Shown here in pieces: positions 50,111 through 60,454 of a stretch of DNA of 64,000 nucleotides (positions within the stretch are counted from its first letter, which is position 1; each line of letters begins with the position of its first letter). The stretch lies in the NCBI RefSeq assembly GCF_040412425.1, contig NC_089761.1:19598144-19662143 (forward strand), in the 5' to 3' direction. The notes under the pieces are model-generated. The model was not told the DNA's origin. It did not search any database and saw only the letters and a program-made list of their open reading frames with translations. This DNA comes from Macrobrachium rosenbergii. Its lineage: Eukaryota > Arthropoda > Malacostraca > Decapoda > Palaemonidae. The translations under genes and the position numbers were made by a program.

Positions 50111-51479
50111 CAGGTCAAATTCCAGGGCTGGTTAGTCATGATAGATTGGTCCATAATTTCTGGCAAAAAGTTATTAAAAGTTTCTGTGTACTTCAGTTAT
50201 TTACCACTTGGTTACAAGAATCCCCTAGTGATCTGTTCCTTTGTTTCAGACCTCAGGCTGCCTTGGAAAGCACCTTCCAGCAGTCAGTAGGACATCTGAT
50301 TGTCATTGCTTTTCCTCCTCTCAGTATGATTTGCTGAGTAATCATATGAGGTTTGTCACCATTATGCTAAATCTTGTGGTCAAGGTGCGCAATAATTCCT
50401 TGTGGCCCACTCTTGTGTTCTCTCTCTAGTTGGAGATACTTTGCGGCATGCCACAGACTTACTCATCCATCTTTGTCAAGACAGGCTCTTCTCAGTCCCT
50501 TTGGTGAAATGTATTGCTCTGCCTTAAGCCAGGTCTGACTGAAGGGCTTGGACCTCTCTTTCCTGGTAAGAGTGCCTAATCATGCTCATAGGAGACTTGA
50601 ACAATCTTGACCATCTTGTAAGCTTAACCCTTCAAAGTAGGATGTGACTCTCCAAAGTCTGAATGAGGCATCAAAGAGCCCTTGGAAGAGACTTCAAATG
50701 GAGATCTCACCCTCAAGACTTGTTTTGCAAGCCTTAGCAATGTCATAGCCTTTTGAAAAGCTAGTGTTTTTACGTGGTTTTTAAGAGCTGGAGATTACTC
50801 TTATTCTGATCAAGAGTTTGTGGCAAACTTAGAACAGTCGTCACTTTCTGACAAGAGACTAGCAACTCGTGGTCCCCTACTTCACAGAGTTTGTGAGTAG
50901 AGAGCCTGGTGCGAGTCTACAGCACCGTCTTTTAAGAACCTTGACCTCTTAGGCCAGAGTGTCAGGATCTCTTTGTATCAACAGCAGGTACAAGAAGGTG
51001 GGGTTCAGAACACCCTTTTTTTTCTGGCTTTGTGAAATAATCAAGCAGCCATACTGTTCATCCTGTGAGGGGATGCTTTTCCAGCCTTGGTGAGAACTCC
51101 TGGAGGCAGTGGCCTTAGCCGGTTCCCAGCCATTAATAGAACATTTCACTTCTATTGCATGAGGGTGTATGGTAGCACAAGATTACCTTTTACCTTGTTT
51201 TCCACTTTTTTAATGACTTCACCCACAAAGCCCTGGACTCTTCGCTTCTTCCTTCCTCTACAAGGCAGTGGTCTTAGCCTGTTCCTAGCCATTCAGAACA
51301 TTTCACTCACTGGTAATGAGGGCAGGTGTATGGTAGCACAACACCACCTTTACCTTGTTTTACCCCAAGGGACTTCACCCACAAGTCCTTGGACTCACTC
51401 AATCTCTCCTTCATTTCTTCATTCCTCTACAAGGCAGAAGTCAGACCAAGTACATGAAGGATAGGCCACAATGTAGGTA

Positions 51480-54400
51480 GACTTCACAATTGGACCTCCC
51501 AACCATGAATTTCTACTCATGAGGTGTGACTCCCTCTGCCTTCCCTTTTGATAAGGGGGATATGGTTGGTAAAGCTGTTATCTGAACTCATCAGTCTATG
51601 ATTGACCCCAGATTAGCTCCCCTCCAACCTGTACTACCCTATCTTAAGGGTAATGCTTGGTAATCTGTTTACTTAGAGTGATAGTTCAGATACATCTCAC
51701 TATGGCTCAAATGTCCTATCACTCTTACATCCTGGCGTGAGATTTTATAGGTCCCAAGGGTCATTACTCCTCTGCTCATGGTCTTCACTAGGAGCTTGTC
51801 ATTTCTTGGTAGAGATTCAATAAGCCAGTTATTTGCAAAATTATCTTTACTATCTTCCTCTTAAGGAGTGAATCTATTACATGAAGGTAGTTGCTTTTAT
51901 TCCCATAGGAACAAGTCACAAATTTTTTAAAGTATTTTTCTTAGGTATACAAACCAGGGCCTTTTATCATCCCACCTCAATCCTGGGTTAAGTGACCGAT
52001 TCCAACTCATGCTGAGGAATTAAAATTGCATAAAAGGCTGTGATTTGCATATCCAGGAAAAATACAAATATAAAAATTTTGATACAAATTTTAAAGACAG
52101 TTTTCATGTGTGTTGCTATTTTAGGGTATCCAGTCATGTATGCACAAAGCAGTTGACTTTTCGTATACACTTGGTGATTGTGTTAGGAGTAAACATAAAC
52201 AGTAGTTTATATATTTTTTAACTATAATTTGTAGGTGCTTTTATACTATGAAGGCTGTGTTTTCTACATCCCCTAGCTTAGCCCTCTACTATTTAATTAA
52301 TAATGGTATTATAGGGAATAAAAATGCCAAACTGGGCGGCTAGTATGTATGCTGTTTAGATTGACCAGAATTCAAAGGTTGTATGTTGCAAAATGAAAAT
52401 ACATGATCCATGGATCCATGAGATGAAATGCTTTAAAATCTGAGCAGTTATTGAGGCATTAGAAGGAAGTCATTGATCTTGTTAAAATTTGTAGCTGTTA
52501 ATTTTACCACTTAGGAAAAGTAACTTTAATTTTACCAAGATCATTAAACATGAATTTAATTATCATTTCTAAATCTAGTCGTTTTAGGATTGCCACTTGC
52601 AGAGTGGGGATGTGTAAGGAGGAGGCTTAAATGAAAAACAAATAATTTGAAACTAATTTTTTAATGAAAGATAGATATAGCTAGATGGAAGTAATGTATG
52701 TACTTTGTAGATTTATTCAGAGATTTGTATAGTGTTCTCGTTTATTTTTCTGGTATGTAGTGATTGGTCTAAGTCTATTAATAGGGAGGTTGGATGTGAA
52801 TGTTCAGTATCTTTTTACATCATATCTCAGGGTCAGTTTTCGGAGATAAGCTACATTAGTTTTATATATTGTATAGAAAAAATTGTTGATACTGTGTAGT
52901 TACAGCACTGAAGATTGTGGATAATACACTTAACCCTACCTTTTTTTTTTTAAAAAAAGCCTTTTCCCCTTGCAGAGGACCTGGGGAATTCTTTAATCTT
53001 CAGGTAGTTGTGGGGGATAGATTTTTCCTAGTTAGAAGAGGAATTTTCTGCATTCCTTACTCTGTAGAGACAAGTGCAATATTTTTGTTCTTGCCTTACA
53101 AGGCAGAGGCTCCTCTCCCAACTGTTTCCTGTCAAGCAGTATCGTCCCAGAGTCATTAATGTTTTGTATGGCTCCTCTATAGCATTCAGGATGATTTCTT
53201 TCACTCATCCTCTGAAAGGAATGAAAACTCATCCAAAAGTCATCAGATTTTGCAAAATTTATCCTTTCCAATGTCTCAGCTGTGTTAGCTTGACTTTATG
53301 AATAGACTGTCATTATTCCATTCACATTCTGCTCTCCAAGACTGTGACGAACTCCCTTACCCCCTTTTTTGTGAAGTTGTAAGACTTTCTGTCATCTCTT
53401 CTGGTGGTGGTTCAACCTATTCTTTTGTGGAAGACAGACATAGAACAACCTGAATTTGTGGTTTTTGTTTCCTCCTCAGTGCCTCTGTCAGGTCGTATGT
53501 GTTGTCCAACTAGAATGGGAACTTGGCACCTTCCTTTCTGACCCCATGTCTGTTTCGAGTGGAATCTCTAGACTTTTTGCAAGGGACAAACCTGGATTCC
53601 ACTTGTTTTTTGGTACACAAAGTTTGGAGTTATACTATTCCAATTGAGAAGTAACTGTGGGTTTAGGTATTGAGAGCAGGATCTTGACTGACACGGTTCC
53701 CTCTTCTTATAAGGGAACGTCTATAGACCCCTGGCCTTCTTTTTTTTTTCTGGTCCTAAGGTAGATGCTTAAGCATTATATAGCTTTCATGCTCCTGACA
53801 GGCTTGCATTCTGCCTGAGGTGTATTGCTTAGCAAATTTGCACATTTGGTATCAGGTCTGCTCTATTAGCCTTTTGAATCCCTATGTCAGGTTGTCTGAG
53901 ATTACAAATGTCAGCTTTCTCCTGCATAGGTAAATGACTGGGAATCTGACTTTTCTTAGTGAGAGTTTGACTGTTACCTGTAGGTGAGTGGGCAGCACCT
54001 CGCCCTTCACCTATCTGCCAGCAATTAACTGCCATGTTACCAGGCTTCAGTTACTGTTTCCAGCTGCTGTTAGGAATACCCCTGTATACAAGGCATCATG
54101 TTTGGTTATGTAGGAAAAATACAGATTATCTTCAAAATGTCTTAAAAAAAAAATAGTGCTTTATTGAACACCTTCTTATATGTTTTTTTAGGGAATGTAG
54201 GTTTTAATGTAGGCCCATGATTTTTAAAACATTTATTTGATTATCTATTTTAGTGTCCTTTTTTTTTCTGTGATTTCGGGGAATGTTATATACTTAAAGT
54301 TTTGCACCAGTGCAACCCTTGCCATCTCTAAAATTACACCATATATTGTAAGGTTTGACAGTTTACTTTGCCATCTAATGCCTCCTTGACTTTTTGGAAT

Positions 54401-54857
54401 AAATGCAACAAATCTAAAATTCTCTTTTTATATTTTCAAGTGCATTTGAGGGTGGTGAGCTTCACAGGAGAGAATTTTTTGGTAAATCCTGCACACAATG
54501 TAGTCTCTTTCTTTAGACAGAAAATATGCTGTGGGATGATGCTTTATGTTTGTCCTAGGAAGTTACATACATGACTATTTATATAATAGCATTGGAGAAT
54601 TTTAATGATCTACAGGTCTTACTAAGAACATAGCCATCATTTATGTATTGTGTTGTATTGTCTTTGATTTACCATTTTGTGTTATTAAGAAATTAAGTAA
54701 CCTGCATTGCAGAAGCTTCATGTAAAGTAAAAGTACAGTATGGAAAAGATCTTTACACTTATAATGTCTGTTTTATGTTTCCATTTAGGCAAGTATTTGC
54801 TGGTTGAAATTATTGTTCTTGAAACATTTATTCACTTCGATCACAAATTTATTTCAG
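51480..54857. other. Kinase gene intron, last part
   Basis: The stretch at 51930-52080 (TTTTTCTTAGGTATACAAAC and following AT-rich text) may be the 3' end of the DIRS-like element. At 53040-54110 there is moderately GC-rich text ending in GTAGGAAAAATACAGAT, possibly another repeat fragment, but I see no protein motif in it. Nothing else is recognised. Confidence 0.4.
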
Positions 54858-54978
54858 GTCCACTTAGGGGGGAGTAGCCCTAGCACTCCCACATCTACTC
54901 AACCCCCTACTTCCATGTCCTCAGGGTCGGGGACTCAGTCATTGATATTTGAGAGGCAAGACTCCAACTTAAGCACCG
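54858..54978 (+). CDS. Tlk: Tousled-like kinase, coding exon 2
   Basis: The exon lies between an acceptor (atttcag, ending 54857) and a consensus donor GTAAGT at 54979. It is 121 nt, entered in phase 0 and left in phase 1. It encodes a low-complexity Ser/Thr/Pro segment (VHLGGSSPSTPTSTQ...) ending QDSNLSTG, which corresponds to the SFGSLGSLSD region of vertebrate TLKs. The segment is probably disordered. The following intron is only 175 nt (54979-55153). Confidence 0.85.
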
Positions 54979-55153
54979 GTAAGTATCTTAAGTGTTGGTT
55001 GAGATATTTGCAGATTCATTGTTGTCATGATGAAGCGTTTCAGTCTATGAGGTATATTCTTGTAGGTTATTGTCAAAATTATCTCTCTCTCTCTCTCTCT
55101 CACATATTGAATCTAGATTTTTGTCATTAAGTTACATTTCCAACCTCTTGTAG

Positions 55154-55426
55154 GCTCATCTGATCGGGAAGAAAGTACTAGTCCTGAAAAAGCTCAGCAG
55201 CGAACACCTTCTGACCGAAAAAGAAAAGTTGAAAGTAATGAAGTTCTAAATCTCAAGGCCAGAGCGATGAAGGTGAGGGGAAAGCAGCCTTAAGATGAGT
55301 AGAGCGTCAGATTCAAAGAAAATCAACGAATATTTTAATAAACAAACCGCACCCTTAACGACTAATTCACCCCACAGACATTCTGGCGCGAAAAGTCCAT
55401 CCCCTCAAACACATTTGGGCCATATG
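55154..55426 (+). CDS. Tlk: Tousled-like kinase, coding exon 3 with an internal frame conflict
   Basis: The acceptor cctcttgtag ends at 55153. In phase 1 the sequence reads SSDREESTSPEKAQQRTPSD followed by RKRKVES, equivalent to the SDKESETPEKK...RKRKAE stretch of human TLK1 and a probable nuclear localisation signal. This frame runs through RAMK (55261-55272) to a TAA at 55291-55293. From about 55277 to 55426 the next frame over is clearly coding: SKKINEYF matches the conserved KISDYF motif and leads in phase 0 to donor GTGAGT at 55427. The two frames differ by one base across GTGAGGGGAAAG (55273-55284). One surplus G in the GGGG run would reconcile them, giving a single exon. A donor-like AAG/GTGAGG at 55273 also joins in frame to the next exon, so a shorter isoform without the KINEYF part is possible. 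A 22-nt intron would fit the frame but is implausibly short. Confidence 0.8.
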
Positions 55427-55758
55427 GTGAGTTTTATAAACATATGTCTTCAGAGGATTTAGTTTTTTGCTTCATGTTTTCCAGAAGGTTTTATTTTATT
55501 TATACATTTGTTTTGAATATATTTAGGGAGAGGAATGATCATTTTTAGTTGGGAAAGGATTTTCAAATTAAAAACTGTTGAAGTAAAATGTCAGTGATTT
55601 TTCATTTTTCTCATGAAAATCCTTTTTTTTTTTTTTCCCATGTCAGGAACTAAAGATTGGTTCGTAAAATATTAATAATAATGGGATCAAGAGCTGTTCA
55701 TGGGGAAGGATATTATTAGTAAAGTTAGGTTCTTCATATTGTTGTACCTTTGTTTCAG

Positions 55759-55938
55759 ACTGGTCATAGTGGTGGTCTAGGCGATCCACTTGTAGGGCTT
55801 ATGCCCCCTCCTCGAGGTGTGCCAGTGACCCACCGTGCTACCCAAAGTGATATTACGTATCGTCAGGTTGATGAGATGGAGAGTAGGGCGTCTATGGATA
55901 TGGAGGCAAAGAATTCAAGAATTGATAATTTGCAATGT
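55759..55938 (+). CDS. Tlk: Tousled-like kinase, coding exon 4
   Basis: The exon has 60 codons and is phase 0 at both ends, with acceptor tgtttcag ending 55758 and donor GTAAGT at 55939. It begins TGHSGGLGDPLVGLMPPPRG and continues with ATQSDITYRQVDEMESRAS and a run ending SRIDNLQC. The second half matches the vertebrate segment (IQTDLT...ALE...KEGRIDDL) at the start of the TLK coiled-coil region, which mediates dimerisation and partner binding in this family. Because the exon is symmetric in phase, it could be skipped without a frameshift. Confidence 0.9.
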
Positions 55939-56376
55939 GTAAGTTCTGTTGGTCATGATACAGTATCCGGTTGCATGTAAACATTATATAACCCTTTCAC
56001 TGTAAAACTGCCATTGCAGTTTCTACAATTAAACTGTATTTCTTAAATGAGAAGTCATGAATCAAGGATTCTTGAGAAGTGGCATTGCTATGTACCGTAT
56101 TGTATTCTTGAAGATATGATAAAGTTTTCTTGCTTTAAAAGTGATAGGACCCTAGACATACTGTGGTTTAAGGACTTGAAAATGTTTTAGAAATTAAATG
56201 ACCAGCAAAACTGATGTCATTGGTAAAGAAGTCACCTGTAACATTTTATTATATCTGGAATAGCTTAGAACCAGTGGATAGAGTTACTTTATAACTTGAA
56301 TGTTTTCAGTTGAGGTTTACTTCATGTGTAAATTAATTGGTTATTAGAAGTTCATTGTCATATTTTTTTGTTTCAG

Positions 56377-56624
56377 ACAAATGAAGAATTATCGAGACAG
56401 CTCCAAAGTCAGAGTAAACTAATTGAACAAAAACAGTTGCAAATAAATAAGTGTATAGAAGTTGTTAAAAAACTTTTAATAGAAAAAAGCAATATAGAGA
56501 AAAAAGAAGCGAGACAGAAGTGTATGCAAAATCGGTTAAGGCTTGGCCAGTTTGTTACGCAAAGAGTCGGAGCAACGTTTCAAGAAAATTGGCAAGATGG
56601 TTATGCCTTCCAGGAAATCACAAA
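56377..56624 (+). CDS. Tlk: Tousled-like kinase, coding exon 5 (coiled coil)
   Basis: The acceptor ttgtttcag ends at 56376 and the donor GTAAGT is at 56625; the exon is 248 nt, phase 0 to phase 2. It encodes TNEELSRQLQSQSKLIEQKQ and then INKCIEVVKKLLIEKS, matching the vertebrate NCDLRRQIDEQQ...LNKCISMSKKLLIEKS. It ends with RLRLGQFVTQRVGATFQENW followed by QDGYAFQEITK, equivalent to the nearly invariant [20 protein letters not shown] and TDGYAFQNL. This is the strongest single piece of evidence for the gene's identity. The helical heptad-like first half is the conserved TLK coiled coil. Confidence 0.97.
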
Positions 56625-56929
56625 GTAAGTGTTGTATTTTTTATACTAAATTTGGGGAAAAGTTGGCACTGAATTATTGTCTTTAACTTGTGTAGGTATA
56701 GAAGATGGTATTGGAGGTAGCTGACATAGTTAAAGTTGACTGCTGCTGCATGACCTCTTTATTTAAATGGTTGCTAATTGTCTTATTTTTTTAAGTGTTA
56801 GAGCAATTCATTCATTACATTCCACTTATTCACAAGATGTCTTATTCCATGTTTCCCTTGAAAGGCCATCTGCATGATCCTCATTGCCTAACTATAGCTT
56901 CAGCAGGTATGGTTATCAGACTTTTTCAA

Positions 56930-57370
56930 ACTGTCCACAGACTGACCTAGGTCCTTTCCCTAGTCAAGGCTGCTGAAGCAGCCCCACCCTATAGGTTGCA
57001 TGACAGGCAACACGTGTATGTTGTCTGGCTTGCACATAGAGAGAGTAGTTTTGGTGAAATACAGTCTGTGCCTTTATACCACTATCTGCACTGCAGATTT
57101 CACTTCTTTCCTGCAATGCCAAAAGTTATCTCTTCCTTCTATTGAGGGCTCCAGGCTGGCCCTCTGGCATGTTAAAGAAGAGGGACTTCCATAGTATATG
57201 TAGATCAAGGTGCATTTGTGACCCATCCATCTCAGTCCAGTCTTTGGTAGAACCTCCAAGCTACACTCAGCTCTGAAGGGCCCAGAGCCCCTGTTACCTG
57301 CAAAGAGGGTGGGAGGGTTGCGCACCCTTTTGGGGCCAGTAACACTCTGAGGATGCAGCAAACAGGGCTG
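56930..57370 (+). mobile_element. Possible second tyrosine-recombinase (DIRS-like) fragment
   Basis: The frame at about 57095-57190 reads TSFLQCQKLSLPSIEGSRLA then LWHVKEEGLP. This resembles the core-binding segment of DIRS recombinases, where a short helix precedes a block of the form L-S-P-S-T-I-x-G-Y-R-S-A-L. Stops surround it, so it is a relic in the TLK intron at 56.6-59.9 kb. The match is short and the call tentative. Confidence 0.4.
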
Positions 57371-57409
57371 AATGACAAACTACAGTAGGTCTCTTTTCAC
57401 AGTACAGTA

Positions 57410-57797
57410 CAGGTAGTCCCTGGGTTACATAAGGGGTTCTGTTCCTGAATCGCGACATAAGTCGGAAAATGACGTAAGCCAGAACACCATATCAAAAAAT
57501 TGCTTAAAATTAGAAATAAAGTGATGAATGCCTTACCTTTAATCCTTTGGTTGTCTTGAAAACTTCCCCAGTTGATTTACCTTGCTTCTGGTGAGGTGTG
57601 CATCCATGATCTTTTAGAATGTCCTCCAAATATGTACAAATACTCTTGCGTCGCTTACAGCACATCTTAAGACTGAAACGACGTAACCTTGGAACATCCG
57701 CTGTAACCTTGAGCAGATTTTTTTATGACTATATTTGAAAAGCGCCATAAGCTCGGAACAACATAAGCTGAGACTGACATAACCCTGGGACTGCCTG
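57410..57797. mobile_element. 388-bp MITE with TA target duplications
   Basis: Terminal inverted repeats CAGGTAGTCCCTGGGTTA (left) and, read from the right end, CAGGCAGTCCCAGGGTTA differ at 2 of 18 positions. TA dinucleotides flank both ends (57408-57409 and 57798-57799), as expected for Tc1/mariner/pogo-type transposition. Subterminal sequence is also palindromic, with CATAAG and CTTATG-like words and repeated GACGTAA or ACATAAG variants. No transposase frame is present, so it is non-autonomous. It lies in a TLK intron. Confidence 0.85.
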
Positions 57798-57799
57798 TA

Positions 57800-59899
57800 C
57801 TAGCATTGCTCTTGCCTGCCAAAGACAACCCACAACCACACCTAATTCATGTAGCCAAGAAACAAAGAAATCCACAGGCCTGGGAATACAGGTTCCATGT
57901 GCAGGAACACTATTTGTTACATCAAGTAACAAATTTTTTCCGTTTTCCATGGGGAAGGTTAGTCGTCAGACTTCTACCAGGGTTGCAATTGCAGCTGCTA
58001 TGACATGAAAAACATCCCTGAGTCTGCACTTGATAGCCTCCATACATGAAGGTTCAGGTATTCCAGATGGTTGTGGAACGTGTGGAAGTGGGCTTACTTT
58101 TAAGTATCTCCTGAAGAGTTAGTACCATCAGAGTACCTCTGGTATCTGCAGCATCCTTGTAGCCTTTTACTTCACTTCCATTCCTGCTTCCTTTCTTCAG
58201 TCATGTTGTCCAAAACTTTGTGCAGCTATGGGGTTTTATCCCAGTTCCACCTTCAGATCCTAGTACTGTACTTCATTTTCTGGATCTCCTTATCTTCCTG
58301 TCCAGCCATGCCAATTCCCTTTTTACTATTTTAAGTGCTGAATGGTTGAAAGTGCCCCAGTGCATGGCTTGGCAGCCTAACTTTTCTAAGTCAATCTGAA
58401 GGGCAAGGACGACTGTCTGGAACTAGGTTAAGGTCGACGAAAAGTTGTTGGGACCAGAGAGAAATATTGAATCGTCCATGAGTTGATGATGCCCTGAGCT
58501 TCACAAAGATCTGCTGGAGAAGACTGAAGGGGTGGGGAAAGTATAGGTTTTAGTTGATCCCAAGATTGTAGCATTCATCTGGACCCTCTGCTGCTGGCTG
58601 TGGCCAGGGAGAACAGTGCATTAGAAGCCTGTTAGGTAATGTTGCAGACAGGTTGACTGGAGGAATCTATGACACTTGCCAGGATTGTATTCCTGTTGTG
58701 GTTTCAGTGACCACATCTCTTGCTCCTGGAACAAATTGAATATAGAAGCATGGTAAAGTTGAAATAGGTAGACAGCTTGGAGGAAAGAGATTAAAGGAAA
58801 CATATGAGGTATCTGCCATAGGAAGGTACACTTGTGCCAAATTAAAAATTTTCGGGAAAATAAATCAGAGTTTGGAAGAGTTCCAACAGCCAGTAGTATG
58901 TTGATTTTATAGCTGGAACCTTCAATTTGGTGTCAAATTAAAACATTTATTTTAGGTAATGGAATTGTTAAAGTTTTTGTGATTTCAAGTCACAGAAAAG
59001 TTTGGTTTCCACTAAAGGAACAGAGGTCACATTTGGCAGACTTTGGCAGGTAAGTTATTAGAACTTTGAGGGAATTCGATTGATTTTTCTGTCATTAAAG
59101 TGTTAGGTTTCTTGCAATGTAATTAATGTATTCTACCCATTCTTCCATCTCTCAGCATTAATAATAATACTTTTAAATTATTCAGTAAATCCTTTGGATG
59201 CTTTTTTGCCAACCGCAAACAAAAAACTACAAGACTAACTGTGGATAATCATAAACAGTAAGCCAGAACTGTACCATAATTGTACTACAGCAGTAATTAA
59301 TATTATTAATAACAATAAAAATTTATTGATAGTATTGAGGTACATTCCTGGAATAATGAGAGTAGTTTACAGCACTCTTATTTAAAGGGACTAAGTGGTT
59401 TTTGAATCCTGTATTCCAGTTGGCTTTAACATGATTAGTGTATTCTCTATGCCCAGAAAATGTTGCTGAGGGAGAGAGCAGCAACAGGAGTGTTGATCGA
59501 GAAGAAAAAATTTTGTAAGGACTTTTAACCCTATTTGCTGTGCCCAAAGGGACAGTTATTCATTCTCACAAGATAGAAGAAAAGTTGATATAGTTGTATC
59601 CAACAAAAACAGGATCCAGTTAGATGGTGCAAGACTATGCTCTTATGGCGGACACTTCATATGAAAAGTAAAAGGCAGAAAGGTATAACTAAAACTGAAG
59701 GGCCATGCATAGAACCATCAGTATTGTCTATAGTGTGCCCTGCATGGCACACTGAAGGTGTACCCTCTTACGAAACGTAACGATACTTTTTTTTTCTAGA
59801 CTTTTTTCTGACAAATGGTAGTGGTTCTTGAACTTTGAAGATTATGTAAATTATATTATTACAATATTTCACTGTACAATCATGTTTTGATTTTTGCAG
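57800..59899. other. Kinase gene intron, remainder
   Basis: 57,800-58,600 is unusually GC-balanced compared with its surroundings and may be additional retroelement debris, but I cannot name a domain. 58,600-59,899 is AT-rich with no recognisable feature. Confidence 0.4.
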
Positions 59900-60110
59900 A
59901 CGGCAAGAGGAACTACAGTCCGAAAGAGAGGAGATAGATCGGCAAAGAAAGCTCCTCTTGAAAAGGAAACCTAATGAGTCAGGTAGCAACACGCGAAAAC
60001 GGGGCTCAAATAGTCAAAACCAGTCTTTAAATCTTCCAAATGGTCTTGGAGACCATGACCACCGGGACCTGACTATTCAAGAGTATTATGAATCTGAAGA
60101 AATATTGAAG
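59900..60110 (+). CDS. Tlk: Tousled-like kinase, coding exon 6
   Basis: The acceptor tttttgcag ends at 59899 and the donor GTTAGT is at 60111; the exon is 211 nt, phase 2 to phase 0. It encodes KRQEELQSEREEIDRQRKLL followed by LKRKP, equivalent to the vertebrate KQQE...REEIERQRKLLAKRKPP. A variable Asn/Ser/Arg-rich linker with a basic cluster (NTRKRGSNSQN) follows, then IQEYYESEEILK, which matches the conserved LAEYHEQEEIFK. The preceding intron (56625-59899) is 3.3 kb and contains mobile-element debris. Confidence 0.95.
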
Positions 60111-60332
60111 GTTAGTTTGGAATGCAGAAAGGTCAATTGTAAAATTTTTCAGTAATGAATATGAGTAACATTAAATTTCCATATTAGCTTTTAAAAGCTG
60201 ATATAAAGCAGATTTTGTTTTTTAACCCCTACTCTCATATTAGCTTTTATCAGATGATATTTTCATTCTCTGAGTTAGTATGTGGAATAACTATTTTGTA
60301 CTTGACCATGTGTTCTTATTTTTTATTAACAG

Positions 60333-60454
60333 TTAAGGCAAACGGCACTTAAAAAGGAGGACACAGACCTTCAGCAGGAAATGGAGAAACTAGAGAGAGC
60401 GAGAAATTTACACATTAGGGAACTTAAAAGGATCCATAACGAGGATCAGTCCAG
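60333..60454 (+). CDS. Tlk: Tousled-like kinase, coding exon 7, last TLK exon in the window
   Basis: The acceptor tttttattaacag ends at 60332 and the donor GTAAGT is at 60455; the exon is 122 nt, phase 0 to phase 2. It encodes [20 protein letters not shown] and then [20 protein letters not shown], matching the vertebrate [20 protein letters not shown] and [14 protein letters not shown](N/H)NEDNS. In known TLKs the kinase domain starts about 10-15 residues later. I see no kinase glycine loop, HRD or DFG coding between 60455 and 64000, so the catalytic exons lie downstream. The exons seen here add up to about 407 codons with the short first exon, or about 658-685 with the long ones. Confidence 0.95.

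Larger units (their letters stand above)
48480..51480 (+). mobile_element. Decayed DIRS-like tyrosine-recombinase retrotransposon
   Basis: Order on the plus strand is reverse transcriptase, RNase H, then probable tyrosine recombinase, as in DIRS elements, which use a recombinase instead of an integrase. The RT start reads GDWRLVVDLSKL (about 49120-49155), followed by the catalytic box LRYLDDWLVLVSSKTQ (49372-49419) and INWEKSLLVFKQQTKHMGM. RNase H-like sequence starts near 49795 (LLLFLDASAEG) and continues as LINILEMQVVLLVLQAF and NTTIVVYTNKQG. The segment GDLTLKTCF near 50700 and following text resemble the recombinase region. Multiple stops and frameshifts make it non-functional. Related 5' and 3' flanking sequence may extend the element to roughly 47,800-52,100. 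It sits inside the TLK intron in sense orientation. Confidence 0.75.

Noticed and set aside
55273..55294. 22-nt GT-AG intron that would restore the TLK frame
   Set aside because: Far shorter than known arthropod introns and lacking branch point and pyrimidine tract; an indel or alternative donor is more likely.
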